In this document: positions 48,210-56,265 of the stretch, piece after piece
Position numbering within the stretch: position 1 is the stretch's first letter
Layout: every line of letters begins with the position of its first letter
Source: Mycoavidus cysteinexigens_B
Lineage (GTDB): Bacteria; Pseudomonadota; Gammaproteobacteria; Burkholderiales; Burkholderiaceae
Assembly: GCA_031963465.1 (NCBI GenBank)
Contig: JASSUG010000004.1
Coordinates: 172,948-236,947 of the forward strand
Direction: 5' to 3'
DNA length: 64,000 nucleotides
Program-made: the position numbers and the translations under genes
Notes under the pieces: model-generated
What the model was told of the DNA's origin: nothing
What the model saw: only the letters and a program-made list of their open reading frames with translations
The model's database searches: none

Positions 48210-48404
48210 ATGTTAACTAGACGTGAACAAAGCGAACGCCGCAAATCAATGCAAAATGCACTGGCGAGCCAGAGGCTTGAAGGTTTGGAACCTGATGCGC
48301 AAACCATTGCTGACGCCGAAAGATGGACACGGGGCGAGGTTGAAATCGCCGATGTGATTGCTAATTTTGCTAATAGGGTTAAACGTGGTGAAGTACACGG
48401 GTGA
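48210..48404 (+). CDS. Fic antitoxin (VbhA-like)
   Basis: A 64-aa protein immediately upstream of, and overlapping, a Fic gene. It carries the inhibitory-helix motif (S/T)xxxE(G/N) as SQRLEG near residues 19-24. In class I Fic systems this glutamate blocks ATP in the Fic active site. The following phrase PDAQTIADAERWTRGE is typical of VbhA-like antitoxins on mobile elements. It should neutralise the downstream enzyme. Confidence 0.88.
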   Translation: MLTRREQSERRKSMQNALASQRLEGLEPDAQTIADAERWTRGEVEIADVIANFANRVKRGEVHG

Positions 48405-48993
48405 AGGAAGAGATCCCTATTTGGATCCTGATGCAGACATTCTCAAAAACTACCTAGGTGTCAAGGACAAAGATACGCTTGAGAAGGTTGAGTCTGGCTT
48501 TTCTTTCCTGCGTATGCAGGAAATGAAGGACTCGCCTATCGATGGAAAATTTGACTTGGCGCACATGAGGGAAATACACAAGCGTCTGTTTAGTGACGTA
48601 TATGAATGGGCGGGTCAAATACGGCAAGTCGATATAAGTAAGGACAGTACCCGTTTCGCACATGCAAATTTTATCGAAAGTGCGGCCAGGAAAATTTTTG
48701 ATCAGTTGGCTAAAGAGGATCATCTTCGCGGTCTCGATGCAGACGCATTCAGCCAGAGAGCGGGTTATTATCTAGGCGAAATTAACGCATTACATCCATT
48801 TCGTGAAGGCAATGGGCGTGTGCAACGTGAATTCATTGGCCAGATAGCTAGCAAAGCGGGATACCACATTTCCTGGTCTGCAGTATCTCGGAGTGAAATG
48901 ACTTGCGCGTCTATCGAAGCGTACAACGGAAATTTTGACCGTATGGCTCGATTAATTCGAGAAAATCTTACGAATCAGGGTGATGATAAATAA
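48388..48993 (+). CDS. Fic-domain adenylyltransferase toxin
   Basis: About 201 aa from the GTG at 48388 (VKYTGEGRDPYLDPD); the frame is open from 48358. The catalytic motif HPFREGNGRVQR near residue 136 is a perfect match to HPFx(D/E)GNGRxxR. Upstream are the usual helices (FDLAHMREIHKRLFSDVYEWAGQIR in pieces). The enzyme transfers AMP to a target protein; relatives such as VbhT modify gyrase or topoisomerase IV. The gene overlaps the antitoxin by 17 nt. It most likely works as an addiction module stabilising the island. Confidence 0.92.
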   Translation: MKYTGEGRDPYLDPDADILKNYLGVKDKDTLEKVESGFSFLRMQEMKDSPIDGKFDLAHMREIHKRLFSDVYEWAGQIRQVDISKDSTRFAHANFIESAARKIFDQLAKEDHLRGLDADAFSQRAGYYLGEINALHPFREGNGRVQREFIGQIASKAGYHISWSAVSRSEMTCASIEAYNGNFDRMARLIRENLTNQGDDK

Positions 48994-49014
48994 ACGGGCT
49001 ATCATTAGGACTTG

Positions 49015-49119
49015 CCCTAGTGATCGAATTTTACATCTCTTAAAATGACTATCAATAAACATAATTTTATATTTTGATCGAATGGCTATCTCAACATTTA
49101 AAATTCTTGTGATCGAAAT
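49015..49119 (+). promoter_or_regulatory. Candidate res site for the resolvase
   Basis: Directly upstream of tnpR, three copies of TGATCGAA occur (about 49021, 49075 and 49112) in A/T-rich DNA, plus smaller inverted copies. Tn3-type res sites lie in this place and consist of three resolvase-binding subsites. The exact crossover dinucleotide was not determined. Confidence 0.45.
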
Positions 49120-49683
49120 ATGATTGTTGGCTATGCAAGAACCTCCACCGTCGATCAAATGGCAGGCTTTGATGCTCAATTGAAAGAGTTGCACACCGTT
49201 GGGTGCGAAAAGGTCTTTCAGGAGCAGGTTTCATCGGTTGGCGAGCGCCTGCATCTTGCCGCTGCCCTCGAATTCGTGCGAGAAGGTGATGTGCTGGTGG
49301 TTACTAAACTAGATCGCCTCGCTCGGTCAGTAGCGGACTTAATGGCAATCGTGCAAACCCTAGATCGAAAGAGTGTCGCGTTATGCGTGCTGAACCTAGG
49401 AATGGACACACAAACTCCAACGGGAAAGCTCATGCTGACGGTATTAGGGGGTATCGCCCAGTTCGAGCGAGAAATGATGTTAGAGCGCCAGCGAGAAGGT
49501 GTGGCTAGGGCGAAAGCAGAGGGAAAATACAAAGGACGCAAGCCCATTGCGCCTGATCGCCAAGCGGATGTACTTCGGCTTGCGGAGCAAGGCATCACAA
49601 AGGTCGGCATTGCAAAACGACTTGGTGTAGGCGAAGCCACGGTCTACCGGATTCTCTCCGCGGCTAAGGCGGCTCAGGTATGA
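49120..49683 (+). CDS. tnpR: Tn3-family resolvase (serine recombinase)
   Basis: 187 aa. The catalytic serine is S9 in VGYARTSTVDQ. TKLDRLARSVADL and QFEREMMLERQREG follow, then a C-terminal helix-turn-helix (GITKVGIAKRLGVGEATVYRIL). Resolvases of this kind separate transposition cointegrates at res. The gene looks intact. Its last 183 bp are repeated at 56820-57002 with five differences. Confidence 0.95.
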   Translation: MIVGYARTSTVDQMAGFDAQLKELHTVGCEKVFQEQVSSVGERLHLAAALEFVREGDVLVVTKLDRLARSVADLMAIVQTLDRKSVALCVLNLGMDTQTPTGKLMLTVLGGIAQFEREMMLERQREGVARAKAEGKYKGRKPIAPDRQADVLRLAEQGITKVGIAKRLGVGEATVYRILSAAKAAQV

Positions 49684-49889
49684 GAGGGGAAATCATGGAT
49701 GCCATATTGACTCAGTTGCGGACTGAAGATTTTCCGATTTACGATGAGGATATCGCTCGGCTTGATCCGCTAGGTTTTGGTCATATCAACATGCTCGGCC
49801 GATACTCGTTTGCCGTTCACGAAGCTGTTGCCCGAGGCGAGCTACGTCCGCTGTGCGACCCCCGCGAAGAAGATAACGAAGCGCCTTAA
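49680..49889 (+). pseudogene. C-terminal remnant of a second Tn3-family transposase
   Basis: The 69-residue frame overlapping the tnpR stop by 4 nt contains FPIYDEDIARLDPLGFGHINMLGRYSF and ARGELRPL. This is the usual last part of Tn3-family TnpA proteins, and an inverted repeat follows 45 bp later, where it should. The rest of that transposase is absent. Its N-terminal dozen residues are chance sequence. Whether the short product is made is unknown. Confidence 0.7.
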
Positions 49890-49934
49890 ATGCACTTTAC
49901 GTTCCATTATCCCCAAGGGCCAGGTACTACTGTG

Positions 49935-49972
49935 TAAGATGGCACTTTTGGCAGCTATGTGCATATGGCCCC
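49935..49972 (-). repeat. Internal 38-bp Tn3-type inverted repeat
   Basis: Read on the minus strand it starts GGGGCCATATGCACATAG and ends CTTA, the classic pattern of Tn3 ends. It shares the CACATAGCTG core and CCAT block with the island ends but differs elsewhere. It probably marks the right end of the transposon whose TnpA tail precedes it. Confidence 0.65.
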
Positions 49973-50251
49973 TAGTAGGTATTGTTGAAAATCTTTTTAG
50001 CAAGCAGGTTAGTGATACTGACCTGTGTCTGTTTGGCACTAGGTCAGGTTTACCATTGTGTACTCTTTATTGCGTATTTCAGCGATGGTGACCGTTCATT
50101 ACAGAATTATCGTGACCGATAAAGTGAGGCAAGTGAAGGTGTTGAGATTGTACATAAATCGGTCACGATGAGTATCAAATTCGAATTATAAATATCTACT
50201 TTTGTGCTCAATCACAGACCTCATATTTTGCTTTTTATCATCAAGAATGCG

Positions 50252-50590
50252 TTACGCAGTAACGGAAATAGGTTGAGATTCCGAATTGAGTGAGGGTGTA
50301 AAAAGCTCTGATTTTAGGCGCAGTCGTCCGCCGAAATAGTCACGCACACGACTTTTTACGATATCGTCGTCTGCCTCCTCTCGCCTGATTCTTCTGATCA
50401 CATCTAACTCAGCCTGAAGCAGTAGTTTCTCAATGATCATTCGTTGCGTTACGCCGTAACATTTAGCCAATAGCTCGAGCGTCCATTTAGAATCAGGCTC
50501 GATAATGATGTTTAGCCGTTTGGCTAGGCCCTCACGGAGGTGGCGATCTCGATATGTTTGTTGACGTTGAGCATTGTTATTGACTGTCAT
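50252..50590 (-). CDS. Passenger gene in IS21: small DNA-binding-type protein
   Basis: 112 aa, basic. An N-terminal arginine-rich segment (QQTYRDRHLREGLAKRLNI) is followed by a helix-turn-helix-like stretch (LELLAKCYGVTQRMIIEKLL). This resembles plasmid replication-regulatory proteins of the RepB-RCR_reg/CopB kind. It lies downstream of istB on the same strand but is not part of the normal istAB pair. GTTAC-N3-GTAAC inverted repeats occur at 50251 and 50448, and a related sequence upstream at 50607, possible operators. Function unknown. Confidence 0.5.
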   Translation of the reverse strand: MTVNNNAQRQQTYRDRHLREGLAKRLNIIIEPDSKWTLELLAKCYGVTQRMIIEKLLLQAELDVIRRIRREEADDDIVKSRVRDYFGGRLRLKSELFTPSLNSESQPISVTA

Positions 50591-50682
50591 TTTTTGACCC
50601 TAGTAGGTTACGCAGTAGTAATAAGAATAAATTTAGGCACACAGAAACGGTTGCCCTAAAGAGGATGCGATAAGCGCCATGG

Positions 50683-51465
50683 CTAAAGTGAAGGCTGTCG
50701 GTCAGATCGTTGTGACTGTGCCGCGTACTCGGAACGAACTTCCTGTTTGCGCAACGATTCGCCTTTGAGTTTAAGCTTATGGCTTTGATGCACAATGCGA
50801 TCGAGGATGGCATCAGCGAGCGTCGGATCGTTCAAATATTCATGCCAATGTTCAATCGGTAATTGACTGGTAATCAAGGTTGAGCGCGAGGAGACCCGGT
50901 CATCAATAATTTCTAACAGATCGGCGCGTTGGTCTTGGGTGAGTTGATGTAGGCCCCAATCGTCCAATATGAGCAAATCGGTTTTAGCAATAGCCTGCAA
51001 TTTGCGGGTAAAACTACCGTCGCCGTGGGCGATACGCAACTCTTCAAATAACCGGGGTATGCGCACATACAGCACCGAGAAGCCACAGCGACAAGCCTGC
51101 TGCCCCAATGCACAAGCCAGCCAGGTCTTGCCGACGCCAGTGGGACCGGTGAGTAGGATGCTTTGTGCGCGCCGGATCCAATCACAGGATGCGAAGCTGG
51201 CGATTTGCCGCTTGTCCAAGCCTCGCCCAGTACGGTAGTCGATATCCTCCACGCAAGCTGAGGATACTTTCAGGCGTGCTTGCTTTAGTAAGCGTGCGAT
51301 GCGACGGTTGTCACGGTGTGAGCATTCGCGGTCAACCAACATGCCGAAACGTTCTTCAAACGATAGGTCATCGGTAGCGCGTTGAGCAAACTGCTCGCTA
51401 AATGCGATGGCCATGCCATCGAGCTTGAGAGCTTTAAGTTGGTTGAGGGTGTGCTGATTCAACAT
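50683..51465 (-). CDS. istB: IS21-family helper ATPase IstB
   Basis: 260 aa, AAA+ ATPase of the DnaA/IstB type. Walker A is LTGPTGVGKTWLACAL and Walker B is DLLILDDWGL, with the usual N-terminal MLNQHTLNQLKALKL. IstB assembles on target DNA and stimulates IstA. It follows istA by 27 bp. Complete. Confidence 0.96.
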   Translation of the reverse strand: MLNQHTLNQLKALKLDGMAIAFSEQFAQRATDDLSFEERFGMLVDRECSHRDNRRIARLLKQARLKVSSACVEDIDYRTGRGLDKRQIASFASCDWIRRAQSILLTGPTGVGKTWLACALGQQACRCGFSVLYVRIPRLFEELRIAHGDGSFTRKLQAIAKTDLLILDDWGLHQLTQDQRADLLEIIDDRVSSRSTLITSQLPIEHWHEYLNDPTLADAILDRIVHQSHKLKLKGESLRKQEVRSEYAAQSQRSDRQPSL

Positions 51466-51492
51466 AGATTTCCTTTTAGGTGAGTGACGAGA

Positions 51493-53070
51493 TTAGTGGT
51501 AGTACCCAGGTCCACGCACGTTGTCATGCGTGGTGAAACGAAGTTCGGTTTGGGCGGCGGGTGTAGCCGGTGGAACTGGCTCGATACGGTCCAGGCCTGA
51601 TCTCAGGATATTGGAGACGCTTTTATAGGTCATTGCATCTAAGGCGGCGGCGCGTGTACACGCCGCTTCCAAGCGCTCTTTGCCGAAGGTGCGCAACAAA
51701 TGCATCAAGCCTAAACAGGAGCGATAGCCCATTTCAGGATGAGGCTTAGATTCCAGCAGATGTCGCACGATTTGGTGTGTGGCCTCTCCGATCGATTCGC
51801 CCCAATTTAATAATCGTCCGGGCGACCATTGCCGGTGAGCTTGGTGTGATTTGGGCATGTGCTCGACCAAGGTCGTGTGACGGTCGTTGGGTATTAGGTG
51901 ACTTGCTACGTTGGGATGGGAGGCCACCCTCTTGCCCTGATGGAAGCATTCAATGGTGCCCGCCGTGATGCGGAGCTCGACCTCACGTCCCACCAATTGG
52001 TGGGGCACGCTGTAATAATGACGATCGACGTCAATGTGGTAATCAATTGACACCCGCGCTTTCTTCCAACGCGCCAGTTCAAACGGTTGTGCTGGCAGTG
52101 GCCGCAGCACTGGACGGTCGATTGCCTCGAACGCCTGGATGCGATTGCCAGGCAATTTCTTGAATGGCCGGGTGTTGAGGTCGATCAGCAGAGTCGTGAT
52201 AGCGTGGTTCAATTCGGACAAGCTGAAGAAACGCAGGTTACGCAAGCGCGCGAGAATCCAGCGTTCAGCAATTTGCACACCGACTTCCACTTTGCCTTTG
52301 TCCTGCGGCTTATAAGGCCGTGCAGGCAGTACCGCGCAGCTGTAATGGGCAGCGAACTCAGCATACAAACGCCCCACCTGAGGTTCATACCGATCAGGGT
52401 TAGCAATTAAGGCGCGAGGATTGTCACACACGATGACTTCGGGACTACCTCCAATATAGGCGAGCGCCTGGGTGTGCGCCTCGATCCAGTCTGCCGAGGT
52501 CTGACCAGCGGTCGCCATCGCAAATGTATAGTTAGAAGCACCTAGTACCGCTACAAACAGTTGGGCTTGACGGGTTTCACCGGTATGCAGGTTGACCACG
52601 GCAATGGTCTGGCCAGCATAGTCGACAAACAACTTCTCGCCCGCTCGATGGATCTGGCGCATCGAGCGCTTGAGTGTCTTGGCCCAGGCGCGGTAATGTA
52701 CGCACACGCTTGTATAGCTGTAGGGCCGGCCCGGACATTGCGCGCAATACTCTTCCCACAGCAATTGCAGCGTGACGCCTTTGCGTTTGAGTTCTTGATG
52801 GAGCCAAGCATAATCCGGTGGCATGAACTGGGACGCGCGCACGACAGGTGTCTCAGATTTGGGCCTCAGTCTGGATAACAGCGCTGTTTCGTCTAGCGCT
52901 TGCGCCTCTTCCCAGGCTAAACCCGCTTGGCTAGCAAGCTTAATGTACTTGGCGACAACGCCTTTAGAGAGCGACAGGGCCCGGGCAATTGCTTCTAGCG
53001 ACAAGCGGCATTCATACCGCAGCCTTAATACTTCTTTAACTTTGCGCATGGTAATTCGTCGACTTGGCAT
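51493..53070 (-). CDS. istA: IS21-family transposase IstA
   Basis: 525 aa from the ATG at 53070 (MPSRRITMRKVKEVLRL). An N-terminal helix-turn-helix (LEAIARALSLSKGVVAKYIKLA) precedes an RNase H-like DDE core with acidic residues in LFVDYAGQTI, VIVCDNPRALI and YKPQDKGKVEVGV. A C-terminal beta-barrel DNA-binding region follows. It catalyses cut-and-paste of the element via a circle. Complete. Confidence 0.95.
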   Translation of the reverse strand: MPSRRITMRKVKEVLRLRYECRLSLEAIARALSLSKGVVAKYIKLASQAGLAWEEAQALDETALLSRLRPKSETPVVRASQFMPPDYAWLHQELKRKGVTLQLLWEEYCAQCPGRPYSYTSVCVHYRAWAKTLKRSMRQIHRAGEKLFVDYAGQTIAVVNLHTGETRQAQLFVAVLGASNYTFAMATAGQTSADWIEAHTQALAYIGGSPEVIVCDNPRALIANPDRYEPQVGRLYAEFAAHYSCAVLPARPYKPQDKGKVEVGVQIAERWILARLRNLRFFSLSELNHAITTLLIDLNTRPFKKLPGNRIQAFEAIDRPVLRPLPAQPFELARWKKARVSIDYHIDVDRHYYSVPHQLVGREVELRITAGTIECFHQGKRVASHPNVASHLIPNDRHTTLVEHMPKSHQAHRQWSPGRLLNWGESIGEATHQIVRHLLESKPHPEMGYRSCLGLMHLLRTFGKERLEAACTRAAALDAMTYKSVSNILRSGLDRIEPVPPATPAAQTELRFTTHDNVRGPGYYH

Positions 53071-53299
53071 CGCATACCTAAAAAGCACATCACGATACCG
53101 GGTTATTCAAATTACCTTCGCTTGCCTACAGACTTATCAAATCGCCAATCATTTCTAGCTTTCCGATTTCAAAAATTTTACCCAAAATCGGTCACGACAA
53201 TTCTGTAATCAGCGGTCACGATAAATCTATAATGACCGGTCACGATGCTGAAATAGGCGGTCACGATGATCTGAAATACGCACTTTATTACTAATTGGT

Positions 53300-54523
53300 T
53301 TACCAAGAGACGGGTAGACTGCACGGCTTGATAAAGATTGTTGCACCATCCCAAGGCACTTCTCGCTCCGGAATAGCAAGAAATAAATCTGGAAAGCGCG
53401 TAAACAACGCAGAAAAGGCAACTTGCAAGAACATCCTTGCCAACGAAGCACCGAGGCAGAAATGTGGGCCGTGACCGAAGGTAATAGAAGCGTTTGTAGT
53501 GCGATGGATATCAAATTTATGCGGATTGGGATAATGCTTGTGATCCCATGTGGCCCCGAGCATTGTGGTACAAACTGCCTCGTTTTTACGAATGACCATA
53601 TTGTGCATAGGAACGTCTTCTAGTGCGACCCTAGGCAGGCCCAATACACCATTATGATGGTAACGTAAAACCTCTTCCACTGCTTTGGACCATAGTGCAG
53701 GGTCTGCGATGCATTCACGTAACTGGTTACGGTGTAACATCAAAGTAAAGGTACCCGTACCCAATGGAGCAACTAGGGGCTCGGAACCTGTAATAAGCAG
53801 GTAGCAGACTGTACCTAATACCTCTGACTCGCTAATAATGCCCGCCTTCTGTGCATTAATTAAAGCTCCAATCGGGTCGTCGGAGTTGAGATCGCTGGCT
53901 GAGCTTCTGGTTTCGATGATTGCCTGAGTAAATTCTTTTACTTTATTAGTGGCAGCGCTTATGACTTCCGGGTCTGCCGATAGATCGGTCTGGGTCTGAA
54001 AGTATTGCAGATAAGTTTTTCGGTGCTCGATGGGTATTTTCAGGATGTCACTACTCACCTGCAACGGTAGTGGTCCCACATAAGCCTCTATCAAATCAGT
54101 CGGGTTTAATCCCTGCTCCATTGTGTCGAGTAATCGTGCGGCATACTGTTCCACTAAGGGGCGGTAACGCTCGACGCCAGCTGGTGTGTAAAAGCCTTTG
54201 AGTACCTGACGAACGCGGCCATGATCGGGGGGATCAAGATTGAAAATTCCGCCTGGGATAGCGGTGAAATCTTCGCCGACCATGCGTGGCGCTCCCGCAA
54301 AAGTAAGGTCCCGGGAAAAGCGGGGATCATTGAGCACAGCTTCTACATCGTCCTTGCGTGTGATCATCCATACCTGCTTGCCGCTGGGTAAACGAACTGG
54401 ACAGACGGGGCGATGTTTACGTGCCCAATGAAGGACCAATGGCGGCGTTCCATTTTCACCTAAAGGGAAGGGGTACTGGAGCGGTAATATTGGCTCGTCG
54501 GCTTGGTTGATCGGCTTATTCAT
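53300..54523 (-). CDS. Cytochrome P450 of the diketopiperazine cluster
   Basis: 407 aa, soluble bacterial class I P450 needing external ferredoxin/reductase, none of which is nearby. The heme-ligand motif FGHGPHFCLG has C356. ExxR is in EEVLRYHH near 290. The oxygen-activating I-helix reads LLITGSEPLVAP; the usual Thr after the acidic residue is replaced by Pro, which is unusual. Its ATG overlaps the CDPS stop by 4 nt, so the two are co-translated and the likely substrate is the cyclodipeptide. Similar CDPS-linked P450s hydroxylate, couple or aromatise diketopiperazines. The exact reaction cannot be told. Confidence 0.9.
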   Translation of the reverse strand: MNKPINQADEPILPLQYPFPLGENGTPPLVLHWARKHRPVCPVRLPSGKQVWMITRKDDVEAVLNDPRFSRDLTFAGAPRMVGEDFTAIPGGIFNLDPPDHGRVRQVLKGFYTPAGVERYRPLVEQYAARLLDTMEQGLNPTDLIEAYVGPLPLQVSSDILKIPIEHRKTYLQYFQTQTDLSADPEVISAATNKVKEFTQAIIETRSSASDLNSDDPIGALINAQKAGIISESEVLGTVCYLLITGSEPLVAPLGTGTFTLMLHRNQLRECIADPALWSKAVEEVLRYHHNGVLGLPRVALEDVPMHNMVIRKNEAVCTTMLGATWDHKHYPNPHKFDIHRTTNASITFGHGPHFCLGASLARMFLQVAFSALFTRFPDLFLAIPEREVPWDGATIFIKPCSLPVSW

Positions 54524-55287
54524 TGAACCGCCCCTTCGATAGTATAATGAGACCTTTGATGGGTAGACATCCCGGCATCGTTTCCAGAAAAAAACGTTCG
54601 CTCTTCCTCGCCTGCCTCTGCGGGCATTACTACAGTAAAACCTTGATCAGAGGCGACTTTCAAGATGGAAGAGTTGTTAACAAGAAATTTGATGATCTCA
54701 AAGGAGCGATGGTAGATAAACACAGATGATGAGACCCCAAAAATGCTAGGACTATCAAGAAATAAAGGAAGCTCCGCAATTGAATAACCTACTGCTTCGT
54801 CGATTTGTTGCTCGGTAGGCGTGGTTTTTGATACGCGCTGCACCACGGCCTGCGAGATTTGGCGATGGGCATGGCGAATCACGGGTTCTGTAGTATAACT
54901 AGCACGAACAAGTTCACGAAGATTGCGATAACTGCTACGGTTAAGTAATTGTGTCCAGGTATGCACCCGACATTCCGGGTCCGGGATGCCACAGCTCGCC
55001 AAAGCACTGATAGCAGGGTTGCGTAGCATCTTGTTGGCCTGACGAATTCGATTCACTGCTTTCTGCGGGGTTATTCCTGCAGCCGTGAGCGTGTGAGCGC
55101 CTTCGTAGCCTGGCATAAAAACATCTACCGCCGAGAAATGCTTAGCAGCCCAAGTGACTAGATTTTTTATGGTTTGCGGAGTGAAATAGCTATTGAATGG
55201 ACTTAAGCCGATCAGCGCATGATCAGCACACTCAAAAATGCGCCGACAATTTTTAGTGTAGGGTTGAACAGAGAGTTTGCCTGACAT
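54520..55287 (-). CDS. Cyclodipeptide synthase (tRNA-dependent, NYH type)
   Basis: CDPSs take two aminoacyl-tRNAs and form a 2,5-diketopiperazine. This 255-aa protein aligns by eye with AlbC. HALIGLSPFNSYF holds the aminoacyl-accepting serine S29 and N32. VGYSIAELPLF holds Y168 and E172. SSVFIYH gives Y192 and H193. Together N32/Y192/H193 place it in the NYH subfamily. The family-typical LFLDSPSIFGV and TVVMPAE are present, plus a tail about 25 residues longer than AlbC. The frame is open 86 codons further upstream, but the ATG at 55287 with GGAG 9 nt before it is the start. Substrate amino acids are not predicted. It heads an operon with the P450. Confidence 0.93.
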   Translation of the reverse strand: MSGKLSVQPYTKNCRRIFECADHALIGLSPFNSYFTPQTIKNLVTWAAKHFSAVDVFMPGYEGAHTLTAAGITPQKAVNRIRQANKMLRNPAISALASCGIPDPECRVHTWTQLLNRSSYRNLRELVRASYTTEPVIRHAHRQISQAVVQRVSKTTPTEQQIDEAVGYSIAELPLFLDSPSIFGVSSSVFIYHRSFEIIKFLVNNSSILKVASDQGFTVVMPAEAGEEERTFFSGNDAGMSTHQRSHYTIEGAVQ

Positions 55288-55385
55288 TTTTGGATCTCCT
55301 TGCACGTTTAGAAAAACAATACTAGACTTCCTTGGTCGGGTTATAGTGGAAATGTATCCAAAATGCAATTCAAAAGGAGAGTGGA
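55288..55385. promoter_or_regulatory. Divergent promoter region of the CDPS cluster
   Basis: 98 bp separate the divergent CDPS and methyltransferase starts, so both promoters must be here. AAGGAGATCC (minus strand) precedes CDPS and AAAAGGAGAG precedes the methyltransferase; both are strong ribosome binding sites. A clear -35/-10 pair or operator was not identified. Confidence 0.55.
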
Positions 55386-56156
55386 ATGAGCAGCCAATTC
55401 GATGCTTTAGCAGAAGCTTATGAGAGCACAGCCACTGATTTACCCTTTCGCAGACATGTCGAAATGTATACCATTTTGGAGGTTCTTGGGCGATTAAACG
55501 GTTTAGCTGCGATAGATTTCGGGTGTGGTAGTGGCCTTTACGCACGCCTATTGCGTAGCTTGGGAGCAGCTAATGTTGTTGGGGTTGATACATCGGAAGG
55601 TATGATCAACTACGCCACTCGGCGTGAGGAGCAGGAGCAGCTCGGTGTATCTTATCTGTTACGCGATGCGACTCAGTTGACTAACGATCCGGATTCTGAT
55701 ATCGATGGCACTTTTGACCTTGCTACAGCAATCTATGTGCTGCCGTATGCAGCAACTGAAGAAGCCTTGGTTGGGTTTTGCCGTAACGCTCGCCGTGCCT
55801 TGCGTCCAGCAGGGGGACGCTTTGTTGCTGCCTGCCTTAATCCGGATTTTTCTACTGAGCCCAGTTGGTATCAGCGTTACGGATTTAATATGAGTATGCA
55901 GGAAGAGAAATCTGAAGGTGCGCCCGTTCAATTAAAATCAAAGATTCAAGGGCAAGACCTCATTCTTAATGCTTATCACTGGTCACGAGCGGTCCATGAG
56001 CGCTCACTTCGATCTGTCGGCTTCGAAACAATCAACTGGATTAAACCTCGAGTCTCTGACGAAGGGCGTCGACTTCACGGAGATGCTTATTGGCAAAACT
56101 ATTTGAGCTGTCCTCAGGCTCTTATCCTGGATGCTCGGACCGGGCCAACCATTTAG
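55386..56156 (+). CDS. SAM-dependent methyltransferase of the diketopiperazine cluster
   Basis: 256 aa, class I (Rossmann) methyltransferase. SAM motif I is AAIDFGCGSGLYARLL at about 41-56. Motif II-like VVGVDTSEGMINYA, and FDLATAIYVLPYA as motif IV, follow. The C-terminal half (YHWSRAVHERSLRSVGFETINWI) looks like small-molecule O/N-methyltransferases. It is divergent from CDPS over a shared 98-bp region. Methyltransferases in other CDPS loci N- or O-methylate the cyclodipeptide, so the same is inferred here. A strong GGAG site precedes the ATG. Confidence 0.87.
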   Translation: MSSQFDALAEAYESTATDLPFRRHVEMYTILEVLGRLNGLAAIDFGCGSGLYARLLRSLGAANVVGVDTSEGMINYATRREEQEQLGVSYLLRDATQLTNDPDSDIDGTFDLATAIYVLPYAATEEALVGFCRNARRALRPAGGRFVAACLNPDFSTEPSWYQRYGFNMSMQEEKSEGAPVQLKSKIQGQDLILNAYHWSRAVHERSLRSVGFETINWIKPRVSDEGRRLHGDAYWQNYLSCPQALILDARTGPTI

Positions 56157-56265
56157 AGGGATGGCCGGGATTGACAAAAAATCCGCCACATCTTGGATTA
56201 GAGTACTGATTACACTGCTTAAATCGATTGTCACCCTGACCGTTACGCCATCAAACGGTGAATCG

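Larger units (their letters stand above)
50071..53282. mobile_element. Complete IS21-family element with a passenger gene
   Basis: The 3,212-bp element has ends that both read TGCGTATTTCAG inward, followed by several GGTCACGAT blocks (left 50088-50170, right 53186-53275), the multiple binding sites usual in IS21. It is flanked by a 6-bp target duplication CTTTAT (50065-50070 and 53283-53288). It contains istA, istB and a small extra gene. It landed 17 bp past the P450 stop without damaging it. Apparently intact and recent. Confidence 0.92.

Noticed and set aside
55287..55545. 86-codon upstream extension of the cyclodipeptide synthase frame
   Set aside because: It overlaps the divergent methyltransferase gene, has no family similarity, and the internal ATG at 55287 has a strong ribosome binding site.
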